A stretch of DNA of 64,000 nucleotides, from contig OX485803.1 of NCBI GenBank assembly GCA_950295325.1, forward strand, positions 30,628,001 to 30,692,000. The letters are read 5' to 3'. Below the pieces are notes generated by a model that ran no database searches, had not been told where the DNA came from, and saw only the letters and a program-made list of their open reading frames with translations. The position numbers were made by a program, and so were the translations under genes. Below, one piece after another: positions 1-9,825 of the stretch. Position 1 is the stretch's first letter. Each line of letters opens with the position of its first letter. Origin of the DNA: Polytrichum commune. Taxonomy: Eukaryota > Streptophyta > Polytrichopsida > Polytrichales > Polytrichaceae.

Positions 1-268
1 GTAAACAACACTCGGTACATGTCATGTAATTACAACTTGGATGATAATGCACATGTGCAAAAATCAGGTCTGAAGTGGCAATTCACCTCCAGATTTGCCA
101 GGCCAATAATCTACGGGTCATATGTTGCAGTTGTCTTTAAAGACAAACAGGATGATGCTCTTTGTTTCAAGCAGCTTCTTTCTTCGATGCAAACCCTAAA
201 CTGTCCATAAGAATGCAATTTGGTCAAGAGAAAGATAAAATTATGTCATGGTAGCATGAATGAGGTAC
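1..268 (-). other. Intron of the deaminase gene (partial)
   Basis: This stretch lies downstream of a clear splice donor on the minus strand (AAG followed by GTACC at 268-264). I looked for the next deaminase exon, which should carry the zinc-binding PCxxC motif, and did not find it here, so the rest of the gene lies beyond the left edge. A small plus-strand reading frame at 19-210 has no recognisable features. Confidence 0.6.
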
Positions 269-559
269 CTTTTGGATAGCAAGAATCTCCGCATGTGCTG
301 TTGGATCCTTCTGTTTTAACACCTCGTTGTGTGCTTGTGCAACTATCTCACCATTGCGCACTATCACAGCACCGAAAGGTCCTCCTTCCTCTTTATGGAT
401 GGCCGTCTCAGCCTCCTTGGCCGCCACAGTTAAAAACTTGTAGTCCACTTCATCTTCGTCGTCGTCGGAAGTGGCCCTCCTCTTCTTAATGTTCAGGATT
501 ACTTCCCTTGCTACAAGAAGTGCCGCAATTACTCCAACCACGGCCGGTTTCCACGCCAT
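269..559 (-). CDS. Guanosine/guanine deaminase-like protein, first coding exon (partial)
   Basis: The exon encodes 97 residues of a cytidine-deaminase-fold enzyme. Residues 40-97 hold the family core GGPFGAVIV, the segment HNEVLKQKDPTAHAEILAIQ and the first half of the zinc site, HAE, with His89 as zinc ligand and Glu91 as proton shuttle. The pattern is closest to the plant guanosine deaminase family, which hydrolyses guanosine to xanthosine in purine breakdown; guanine deaminase is the alternative. The second half of the zinc site (PCxxC) must lie in an exon outside the window. I chose the Met at 559-557 because a possible splice acceptor (pyrimidine-rich tract, then TAAG) lies just upstream; an upstream Met at 625 is in frame but probably intronic. 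Residues 5-24 form a hydrophobic stretch followed by KKRR and an acidic run, which looks like a membrane anchor. As I recall it, the Arabidopsis enzyme lacks this. Confidence 0.8.
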
Positions 560-1346
560 CTCTTCTTCTGGTTCTACACTTACAAAAGAACCAATTCTTT
601 TAAGACTCCTATTATTTAAGGTCAATAAACGCTCTCAAAGACCACAGAGACATCCCAGATTACTTACTGCATTTCTTCCAATGTCCTCAATATTGGTCAG
701 CTAGCTATGGTCCAGACCCTTTCAATACTTGCGGTTTCTTGGAGACATACAAAATGGATAATAAGAATAACAACTAAGAATGACGATATTTAGGTCTAAC
801 TCGTTCAATTCGTCAGATTGAAAACTCAAGGGCACAGGCTTTCTAATGCAATCTGTGGATATCGGAACACCGACTAAATTGCCTCTCACCTTCTTTTGTA
901 CAGCTTTACCGCCTCCTGCATCAACTTTTTTTTTCTTTATTTACTCTTTACAGTTACTTACACCGAACTTAATAATATGTTTTACATCGATGGAGAAGCC
1001 TCCGAGTCCTCACCTTGATGCAAGTTTCCAATTGCGAGATCTCGCGGACATGTGAACTTATCAAATTCCTACTTCGAGGGAACATTCAAGCAATACTCAT
1101 AGGTACAGGTATCTATCCTTGCCATTTAGAATTCTAAACACTTCATTGAGCACAAAACAGAGTGAAAATGGAGAAACCTGCCTCAAGAAAGAATCGCCAG
1201 ACAAAATTCCTCAGCCGGATCTGCGCACAAAAATCTTGGTAATTTCAACGCTCTGAGGCTCCTCCCATTGCAAACCAAGAAAAAACAAAACAAAAATCTT
1301 TCACAAAATGCAAGCAACAATCGCACACAATCACAGAGAAGCTCAC

Positions 1347-1490
1347 CGTCCCTTTCGACGATCGTTCTTCGCAATGCTAGCATCCTCCGAACAGGGGATT
1401 CTATCCACCGGTCGGAACAGAACTCCCACATGTAACCGGAGGGTTTCTCTTGGACCCAGCGGTCGGGGGAGCTCCGGTGGTAGCGTCTGA
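1347..1490 (-). other. Candidate 5' non-coding exon of the deaminase gene
   Basis: The minus strand here is richer in GC and CpG than its surroundings and ends in a good splice donor (GACG followed by GTGAGC, exon end at 1347). No long conserved reading frame crosses it. The simplest reading is a 5' UTR exon spliced to the coding exon at 559, with the promoter further right. The upstream boundary is a guess; transcript data would settle it. Confidence 0.4.
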
Positions 1491-1808
1491 GAGCATTGGA
1501 TGGTGACTCACAGAGTGGTCAGAGGTCTAACTAATTTCATCCATTCCAGTGCACGAGGTTGATGGAAAGCCTTTGGATTTTGGATGATTCACGGATGATA
1601 GTGGACGACGCTCATCTCAATAGGGCACATAGGCCCAAATGGATTTAACTAGTACTTAACCGCTTAACTTTTGTCATATTCCATAGGAACCATAGCTTGC
1701 TTGCTAATAAATGCACTTCCATTGAGAAGCGGAAACAAAACATTACAATGATGTCATCAAGAATCTATGGCACAAATGCATATTTTCTTTATGAATAGGT
1801 AGCCATTT

Positions 1809-1964
1809 CATAACATTACTCAACGTTCAGCTTTCATTTCGTGGACCCTCTTAATATGATAGTGAGATGGTTGAAAAGTTATGCCGGGAGACTCAGGTTC
1901 AACCTCAACTATCAGCATCTCATTATTACATTCTGAGGGTCCACATCAATGAGTAAATGTTATG
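1809..1964. repeat. Small inverted-repeat (foldback) element
   Basis: The left side reads CATAACATTACTCA, then GTGGACCCTC, then ATAGTGAGATG. The right side repeats these blocks in reverse complement and reverse order: CATCTCATTATTAC, then GAGGGTCCAC, then TGAGTAAATGTTATG. The arms are imperfect and the loop is about 40 bases. This is consistent with a decayed MITE; I found no target-site duplication. Confidence 0.5.
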
Positions 1965-3456
1965 TTTGGATAGACATAACATTCACTATATTATTAAGCG
2001 ACCAAGTGATGGTCTCTTTCCAAAGAAAGAGGTAGCGAGTAAAAAAACTTTGATAAATCATAGATGCTTGTCAAAAACAACTCTAACAGTTACAGCATGA
2101 GTGCACCTCGCATATGGGGAATCTTGGACTTGAAGGAGAATTATGCTCACCCGATACATAATCCCATGGAACATAGCCAAAGAGTTGAGTAATGTTATGA
2201 ACTCTCCATCTCTGCCACGTTGGTCGATACAGGCTTTACATAGTGGAGAGTCGAAGTTTCAAATATGAAGCCCATTAAAATGTTTGTTTTGGTCCCCTAT
2301 CGAAACAAAATTTAAAATAAGGAATTCCACGTCTTGACATAATAGTATAGTAATCCCTAGTCACGTGGCTCAAGTGGAAATTTGTGAATGTGAACTACAC
2401 TAACACATTGATTTAGTGTGGAACACAATATACATCATTGTTGACTCACATTAATAAATAAAATTTCTTGCAATTGTTGGGTGGCAATGTAAGAGGGTGC
2501 CATATGACACGTGGTGTTACGTGACAAGTCACAAAGACCACTTCCAATCAACATGGCACACCAATATTAATGTCACACTAAATAAGATGTTTAGTGTGGT
2601 GCAAAGGAGAAGTCTTTGTGAAGAAGGTTGCTCTCTTCTTATATGTACGCACAAAACCGCCTTCCATTCCTCAAGCATCTAAGTGTTGTAAGGACTATCC
2701 TGCTTGGGATTCGATTTTCCTACTCATTGCAAACAACTATTCACATCTATGTTCCTTCATGTGTTGTATATGGTTAAATGTATAGACAATTGATATGATT
2801 TTTTTCTTCTCTATTCATTTAAGATTATTTCATTAAAAACATCGTCGTCGTCAAACATTGGGCACCTATACACTATTTGTATGGAGGTAATACAAGGTGA
2901 CATCGTCATTTTGTTCCCGTTTGAGACATTTTTTCAAGAAGAGGGGGGGGGGAGGGGGGGGGGGGGCAATGGCTTTAGAGTCGAGTCGAGCCATTTATCT
3001 TGAACTATCTCACATGCGAAAAAGGCTCGGTCATGTAAGATTAGTAAATTGTGCATCATATTGATGATGTTAATATCCTAGACAATAAGTCTTGTAAGAT
3101 CAATGTATTTCACTATCTAGTTAGGGTTAACAATGCAAAACATGACCCACATTGTGGATCTCATTACACTATACATATGAGTTAGTGCAGCCCTCATTAT
3201 TCATCATCGACCCATATAAATGAACATGCAATCACTTGGTGACATCTAGAGAAAGTGGTATCGGATATTTAGTACTACATGGCAAGTCATGGAGACCACT
3301 CTAATTAGCATGACCCATCAGATAAGCTTGTTAGTTATGAGTTGGCTCCAAATTCCCACTCTAGATCAAGCTCTAGGACTAGTTATGATATGCAATTTTA
3401 TGTCAAGCTAAATCTAGTATATAATATAATAGTTACTACACTAAAGATCGTATTTA

Positions 3457-3645
3457 GTGTCACTTACTACTTGGTATTATGCAGTGCTATAATTGTTTAT
3501 CGTATATCTCATTTATTTTTTGTTAACAAAAGTGATATTGGTCATTTGGAAATTAGAGAACATGACCATCTGTATTTGGAAAGAAATTTACATTAACAAC
3601 AAAGAAGATTATTGCATTGTACAACTCCAAAATAGTAAGTGACAC
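3457..3645. mobile_element. MITE, family 1, copy 1
   Basis: A 189-bp unit runs from GTGTCACTTACTACTTGG to the inverted counterpart CCAAAATAGTAAGTGACAC. The inner ends GCAGTGCTATAA and TTATTGCATTGTAC also pair approximately. Similar units lie at 18609-18795 and 46394-46575, so this is a family rather than a chance palindrome. It has no coding capacity. Confidence 0.6.
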
Positions 3646-4899
3646 AACAGTCTAACCTCGTTAATACGACACTCATACATAGGACACCCTCAATATTACA
3701 ACACATTTTTGCGCGACCTGACTTTTTAGTTCAAAACTCCCTCTTTTACACAACTACGACACTTGATAATGTGACATTTAGAATCTTTGTTTTGTCATAT
3801 TAAAAAGGTAGTTAATGCTATAACTCCTTTCATAGATGTTATGTATGTCTAAAATAAATCCATTTTCACTTGGGAACTTTACTTATCATTGGGAACTTAA
3901 CGATAATTGGGGTTACTAGTGTAAAATGGACATGGTTAGGATTAGAGTGGCCTCCTACCTAGTATGTTGTCTTGTACATGGGTGATATAGTATCACCAAT
4001 ATCTTGATGCTAAACGTCATGCATCATTGTTGTCTAGTTTCTTATTAGAAAACTCTTTATATTTTGGTGTTAATGAAATTATCAATTTTCAAAAGTTAGT
4101 AGAGAATTTAGATAAGATGACATTTACTGGACTCCTATTTCAAGAGTTCTTGAGAATATTTGTATTTTTTTGGAGTTATAAGTTATTATTTCATACCATC
4201 TATATTGCTTAAACTCATTGTACATATTTTTAAGCTCATATTCCTTATGTTTCTGTATTCCCTCAATATCACGACAATTTTATGCCATTTCTCATATTAA
4301 TGAGAAGACGACGCCTCGATCATACGACTTTTTTTTGTGTTTCCCAAACATGTCACACTTAAGAAGGAGAACAATAGATACAACATTTAGTGTAGCGATT
4401 GGCATGGAATCTATCAAAATAACTAAATAAAAGTAAGACCAATATGATGATTACCGACATTGAATCGGACATTAAACCTCGAACCATGCAACATGATTGG
4501 ACCATTACCTCTCGTGGCCGTGTTTTGTGCAATGACATATATATGTTTTGAACTTTACGTCCATGTCCATGATGATGATGATGATGATGGGATGATGATG
4601 GGATGTAGATTTATGTGGTGGGGCATGTGGCATATCGCTCACTACGTACGTATCTTACATAAAGCACATTAATAAGTAGTAGGATAGCTTGGAATAAAAG
4701 GTTTGACCATTTGGGGCCACTTCCGGAATCCGGTATCAAGGGATTTCTTAGCAACGATTCTACCCCATCCTCATCTTATTCGTATATTTAGGGACACTTG
4801 GATAGAGCCTTGGAGGCCAATGACTTATCAAGAAGTCGGGCTCTCACTCGTCCGTTATTATGTCTATCATCCACATCAGACTCGATACCGCTGAACTAA

Positions 4900-5398
4900 G
4901 GGCCACTTCACACACGAACCAAGAGCCGTGACCATGAAATTGTGAGAGCCCAAAAGAAAGTGTCCAAAGGCCGTCCCAACACACCTCCAACATCATGTAG
5001 GGTGGTCACGGACCTTCAAGTGTAGTGTGAAGCCATATGTGACCGGGCCCTCAATCAAATGCGATTTCATTGATTTTTTATTCATGTGGGTCCTCACACA
5101 TGATAAAATAAAATAAGTCAACAGTTGTGAGCATTCGGAGTGTCATGGTCTCCTGGTTTTGTGTTAGGCCTACCTCCAAGAGGTGGTTTTTGAAAATAAT
5201 CTGAGTGACTATGAAACATGATCCATTTGATGCCATGTAGGAATCCATGTAGACTTTACGTCCATCTTGCATTCACATACTGCGTTGGTCCCTCAAGTGT
5301 AGTGTGAAGCGAACTTGGACCAGCTCCACCTTTTCCACCAATGAGAGTGCTTGAAGTGTAATGGTCATGGGCTCTCAATCTCGTGTGTGAAGTGGCCC
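4900..5398. mobile_element. PIF/Harbinger-like (Tourist-type) MITE
   Basis: The unit starts GGGCCACTTCACACACGA and ends TCGTGTGTGAAGTGGCCC, a perfect 18-bp terminal inverted repeat that continues imperfectly to about 44 bp. TAA flanks both sides (4897-4899 and 5399-5401). A 3-bp TAA/TTA duplication with GGG-starting ends is the PIF/Harbinger signature. An internal motif, TCAAGTGTAGTGTGAAGC, occurs twice in direct orientation (near 5018 and 5294). It has no transposase and must be non-autonomous. Confidence 0.75.
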
Positions 5399-5401
5399 TA
5401 A

Positions 5402-6589
5402 GTTACATCCTAAGTATTTCAATGTTGTGACTATTGTCATACGTGTAATTGGGTAATTTGGAATATAGGGTACGTGGGTGTTATTTGGTTTTCATTTTCA
5501 TATTCTCCAACTTCTACCGGTTAGATTTACACAACCAAACTCATGTTACATTAGCAAATCTACAATGAAAACATATGCAAAAATCATATTGAAAATCAAA
5601 CTAAAGACAATGCACCATCAAAATGTCAACTAGGAAAAGGAAAAAAAGAAAAGAAAAAAAGGAATCATGTTAAAGTCTTTCATGCCCGTTCATTACCTCC
5701 CTTTCACGTCCGCTTGAGCATGAGAGTGGGGGCAACTTACTGCTTGTTTTCATAAGTGGACCGTGTGATTAGTGTCAAGGTTATGTGTTCTATGTTAGTT
5801 TTGAGTCTTAATGTTAGTAAGTGTGTTTAGTCAAGTGGGACCGGGGCTTATTTCTTCTTTTTTAATTTCTTTTTGTTTAGGATTATGTGTGTTGGGTACC
5901 TTACAACAACTTGGTAGAAGGATTTCATGAGTTTATAGATTTTGGAGTTGAGGATTTGTAGGTCCAATTAGAAACAACATAAGCTTATTGCATGTATAAC
6001 GAAGGGACAATGAATCAATTCTAATAGTCTGCAAACTACTACACTAAGTCATACATTTGAATTCCTCTTCATGCACTAGGACAAAAATTCTAGCCTATCA
6101 TCAATGAAACCATTAGGTAGATCATCACGAATATAACACCTTCTTGCAATGAGCACTTACAAATTCTAGGAACTATGAGGATGACTTCTAAAATGATGGA
6201 AACCCTACGAATAGAAGGTGTTCTTGGTATTTGATCCATGAGAAGAAACATTTCATTTCAAGTAATGCATATCAAATAATAATAAACACTAAAACATTTA
6301 TTCTCTTTAAATGTAGGGATGCCATGTGTAGGTGTGAGACAACCACATAACATGATCATGGTAAAAATGGTGGATAGATATATAACACATTTTATCATGT
6401 GCAACTATCTTTTGTGATCCATTATTATTGGAGATCCTAATGGGAAATAGTGTGACCTAAACTAATGGCGTAATCTACTATTATATTGAGTTTATATAAT
6501 CACTTGAATATGCAATATGATTCAGTATAATTTATGACCTATTTGTTCATAAATATGTAATAAACGATATTTCCAACACTAGACCGTCC
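5402..6589. other. Gene-free stretch
   Basis: I find no gene. Bases about 5460-5610 resemble part of the arms of the long-inverted-repeat elements at 61585-62772 (shared words such as GTGGGTGTTATTTGGTT and GCAAATCTACAATGAAA). The rest is unremarkable AT-rich DNA. Confidence 0.5.
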
Positions 6590-8290
6590 CCCCTCCTTTT
6601 TTGGGAAAGTAGTAGGTTGGCTACATGTTGGTTCTGAAGCAGCCAAGGTGGCAAGCTTGAGGATTTTAGTGGATTTTAGTGTAGCTACATTTAAATGAAT
6701 TAAATGGAGTATTTGGAGATTACACAAAACCTATGTGTCAATTTGGGTGGCGATTTCTAGTTATACATGGAAAATATTCAAGGCCACATGTATGCTTTGA
6801 TAGGTGTACAATGTCCCCACATATAAAACAATAAGAAAATAAGTGGCCCAAATGTATATTTGACTCTAGATGTGGCCACACACACCACAAAGTGAGGGGG
6901 AAGTTGGCTACATAGAAAAAACGCTCTAGCACCTTAAACCTCTAGAGGCTTTCAAGTTCAACCAGTTTGCAAATGTATGAGTGGATCAACATGCACGTAT
7001 CATACGTTTCAAGCACTTAGCAATATCTCAGGCCACCAACCCTTTAAAACATCAATGTGCACCCAAATTGAATCAATATGCACGCATAAGATGATCAATG
7101 TTAAAACATCATGCATTTCTACACCCAAAAAAGATTTGACCAACCTCTTAAATAAGAGAATACACTAAAAATGAACATCATTACTTAAAAAAACCACTCA
7201 TACAATCATACATACAAGTACAAATAAGTAGGTAGGTAGGGAGGTTCGCCTTCACATTAACATAATTAGATCAAAGGTGGAATTATGGTTCGAAAATATT
7301 ATGCTACTACCATAGCTCTCTAGCAACTTGGCTAGAAAATAATTAATTTCGAAGGTGCTAGATTTTTTGGGAAATTAATTTTGTTGAGTGTCCCCCCCCC
7401 CCCCCCAAAAAAATAATAATTCAAAGAGTGCCTAAAATCATAATAATGCAAGTGACATAGTCTCTCAAGAAGACCACTCTGTATAACTCTTACACAAAGC
7501 AAAACCCTAGCATACAAGTAAAAGACAAACTTTAGGGTAAGGAATGTTGGTTAAGGGAAGTGTTTAGGTTAATCGTAGCCGCCATAGATGAAATTAGGAA
7601 AACCATCCATGAATTATAGGAATGACTTGGATGTCTAACTCATATGTCTAACTTATTTAAAATTACTTTCTGAATATGCCCAAAGGTGCCCAAGCTGCTA
7701 GAGAGCTACGGTAGTAGGTATCAAAATCTCCTATTGTTCAAATTCAACTCTCAATTCCACACCGTCGGAATTCCATGAATCAAAACTCTCATCATAAGGG
7801 GAACCAACAAGGTTGAATTGTCTTTGGAAATATGTATCCATTACAAGCCCCAGATGAGAATCTTTGCAAGCCACCTTTAAGCATCACTAATGCGCTCCAC
7901 TTTGGAACTTGATATTTAATCCCCGAAATTCTTAAACTTCACTACGATCAAAAGGTGGCGCTGTTAATCAGCACTACATGACCAAAGAGGCTACAAGGTA
8001 CAAGCTAAGAGAGCAAAAGGTTGGCAACACAAGCCCTTGGATGGGAGGATGGGTTCAATACATGGCTCATAATGGAGCTCATTAGCTACTCCCATTAATG
8101 AAGCTTAATGGCGGGCCCCAATTTTTAAGCGACTCCACTTTTGCCCAAGAGAAGCTAGTTGGCATCACCTCTACCCCACAAAGAGTGGATGTGGCACCTT
8201 ACAAAGCAAAAACCTTTTTTTTTTTTTGTTTTGTTTTTTTTTTTGTAACATGTGTGTGTAAATCAATTCCCTTCGCCGTAACCGGTTGGC
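6590..8290. repeat. Dispersed repeat, copy 1 (interrupted)
   Basis: This region and 56930-58050 are clearly related along their length in the same orientation. Shared words include GTATGCTTTGATA, GAGGCTACAAGGTACAAGCT and CATGTGTGTGTAAATCAATT. Copy 1 is longer because of an insertion at about 7254-7876. No reading frame is conserved between the copies, so the identity of the repeat is unknown. Confidence 0.6.
7254..7876. mobile_element. Insertion inside dispersed repeat, with inverted internal arms
   Basis: Comparison with the uninterrupted copy near 57620 shows that about 620 bp are extra here. The insert contains the inverted pair CTACTACCATAGCTCTCTAG (near 7304) and CTAGAGAGCTACGGTAGTAG (near 7698). 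A C-run lies at 7391-7407. Ends and target-site duplication are not sharply defined. It looks like a non-autonomous DNA transposon of unknown family. Confidence 0.45.
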
Positions 8291-8457
8291 CGCTTTGTTT
8301 CGCCGAGGTGGCACTACACGATTGGCTCTGAGCACATAGGTTTGCAGACGATAACCTCGACATCCCAGCCGGTTATGATCATCTAAATTGGTTATGGTGA
8401 CAGGTGACCCACTGTTTAGGTCACCTACGCGGCTCAACAAAGCGGCCAACCGGTTAC
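8278..8457. repeat. Foldback element with 22-bp perfect arms
   Basis: The arm at 8278-8299 (containing ACCGGTTGGCCGCTTTGTT) is the exact reverse complement of 8436-8457. The sequence between them contains further ACCGGTT-like words. It lies four bases before a perfect hairpin at 8462-8528 that also carries ACCGGTT, so the two may be parts of one element. Confidence 0.65.
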
Positions 8458-8461
8458 GTCC

Positions 8462-8528
8462 GGTAATCGTTTTATTGGAACCGGTTATTGGTTCTGCACC
8501 AATAACCGGTTCCAATAAAACGATTACC
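8462..8528. repeat. Perfect 31-bp hairpin
   Basis: Bases 8462-8492 and 8498-8528 are exact reverse complements around the 5-base loop TCTGC. A 31-bp stem without a mismatch is unlikely by chance, and unlikely to persist unless it is young or selected. No gene is adjacent. It could be a foldback transposon end or a small-RNA source. Confidence 0.85.
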
Positions 8529-9170
8529 TAATACATAGCAAAGTGGCTAATACTGTACTACCTTTACCACTTTGGCACAAATTAAACTATTTTAGGAAAA
8601 TGAAATATTTGGAAAAATGATTTCTAAATCCCAAAAATCAATAAGGGGAAAAACGGAATTCCTTTAAATCCGGGACAGTTATTCTAAAAATAGGAACCCA
8701 ATAATCAATCGCCTTTAAATAGATGAAGTGGTAAATGAACTATGGTAGTAGCCGGAAAATGGGCTGCATTGGACATTTAGTGTGGTTCACAATATTGATC
8801 CAAAATGCCAAATAAATGAGTTCAAATAATTAATGTGAACTATCAATTACGGCCCCATAAAATTTAGGGTAGAATAAAGCTCAATTTGTTTGCTTACAAT
8901 ATTTATCACAACTATGTGTTTATTTAACACCACACAATGGCCGACTACTTCAAAATTCCCTTTAAGTGTGATTATGAACTGGATAACCAACGAGAGGGGA
9001 GCAATGAGTCATCCACCTACTCGAATCTTTTAACAGACCTAACTGATCAGTTCATGGACAAAACTTGGAAATTATGGATGATCTCACGTCTCCATAGATG
9101 AAGAATTGTGAAAATCCTTCTGCTCTTGGATGAGCGGTCGGCTATGGAAAATAAGAAAAGCAAACGAGGC
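8529..9170. other. Gene-free stretch upstream of SHMT
   Basis: AT-rich, with no recognisable gene, transposon end or tandem repeat. Base composition changes towards the GC-richer SHMT promoter region at about 9280. Confidence 0.5.
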
Positions 9171-9177
9171 TGAAGTA

Positions 9178-9705
9178 GAAAACGCACGAGAACATGTGGA
9201 ACAAGTGAACAACATAAAGCAATGTATTAGAATATTAAATAATTAAAATAAATTAAGATTCTCTCTCAGCTTTAATAAGGCACCTAAGCTAACAAGGAGG
9301 GGTCCAGCGTCCGTTGGATCTGGGGACGGACGGCTGAGATGGTGTCAATCCAAAGAGACCCTCGATGGGAGTCGAAGATGGACATGGGACCGTCGGATCT
9401 TGAGAGGAACGGTTCCGATTCGTCCACTCAATTATAGGTGTCCATTTAAGACGAGTAACCGAATTACTAGGCCGGCTGAATCTTTTTCAAAGGTGATTAT
9501 GGAAAGTACGGGAAAGGAAGAGAGGAGGGCATGGGGAACGCACGAGAACATAAGCGAACGAGGGAGGCAACCGGCATCCGTTGGATATGGGGACGGACGG
9601 CTGAGATGGTGTCAATCCAGAGTACCGAAGAGCAACAAGAGCCTGGAGGGAGACGACACGAGGCCATCGGATCTCGAGAGGAACGGTTTCGATTCGTCCA
9701 CCGAG
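9178..9705 (+). promoter_or_regulatory. SHMT upstream region with a diverged direct duplication
   Basis: Two blocks repeat in order: ACGCACGAGAACAT (near 9182 and 9539), GGGGACGGACGGCTGAGATG (near 9322 and 9590) and GATTCGTCCAC (near 9416 and 9692). The first block spans roughly 9178-9438 and the second roughly 9533-9705, so the copies differ by internal indels. The second copy lies about 120 bp before the likely SHMT start codon and so in the promoter or 5' UTR. No clear TATA box was found. Confidence 0.6.
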
Positions 9706-9825
9706 GCAAGTGGGGGTTCAAGGGTTTAAGGCTCCTCGCGGGCTCCCATGACAGTGTTGACGGGGGAGCATTCGTGTCCCAGGGAGCTCACTTCTCCTCT
9801 GTTTGGTCGTGGATTTGCTGTGGCC

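Larger units (their letters stand above)
1501..4896. other. Gene-free AT-rich stretch
   Basis: I see no gene. The stretch holds a MITE-like inverted repeat at 1809-1964, a G-rich tract at 2942-2966, a MITE at 3457-3645 and a GAT/ATG microsatellite near 4569-4600. The remaining open frames are short and unrecognisable. Confidence 0.6.

Noticed and set aside
8171-8515. 114-codon minus-strand frame
   Set aside because: It is created by the palindromic arms at 8278-8528 and a T-rich run.
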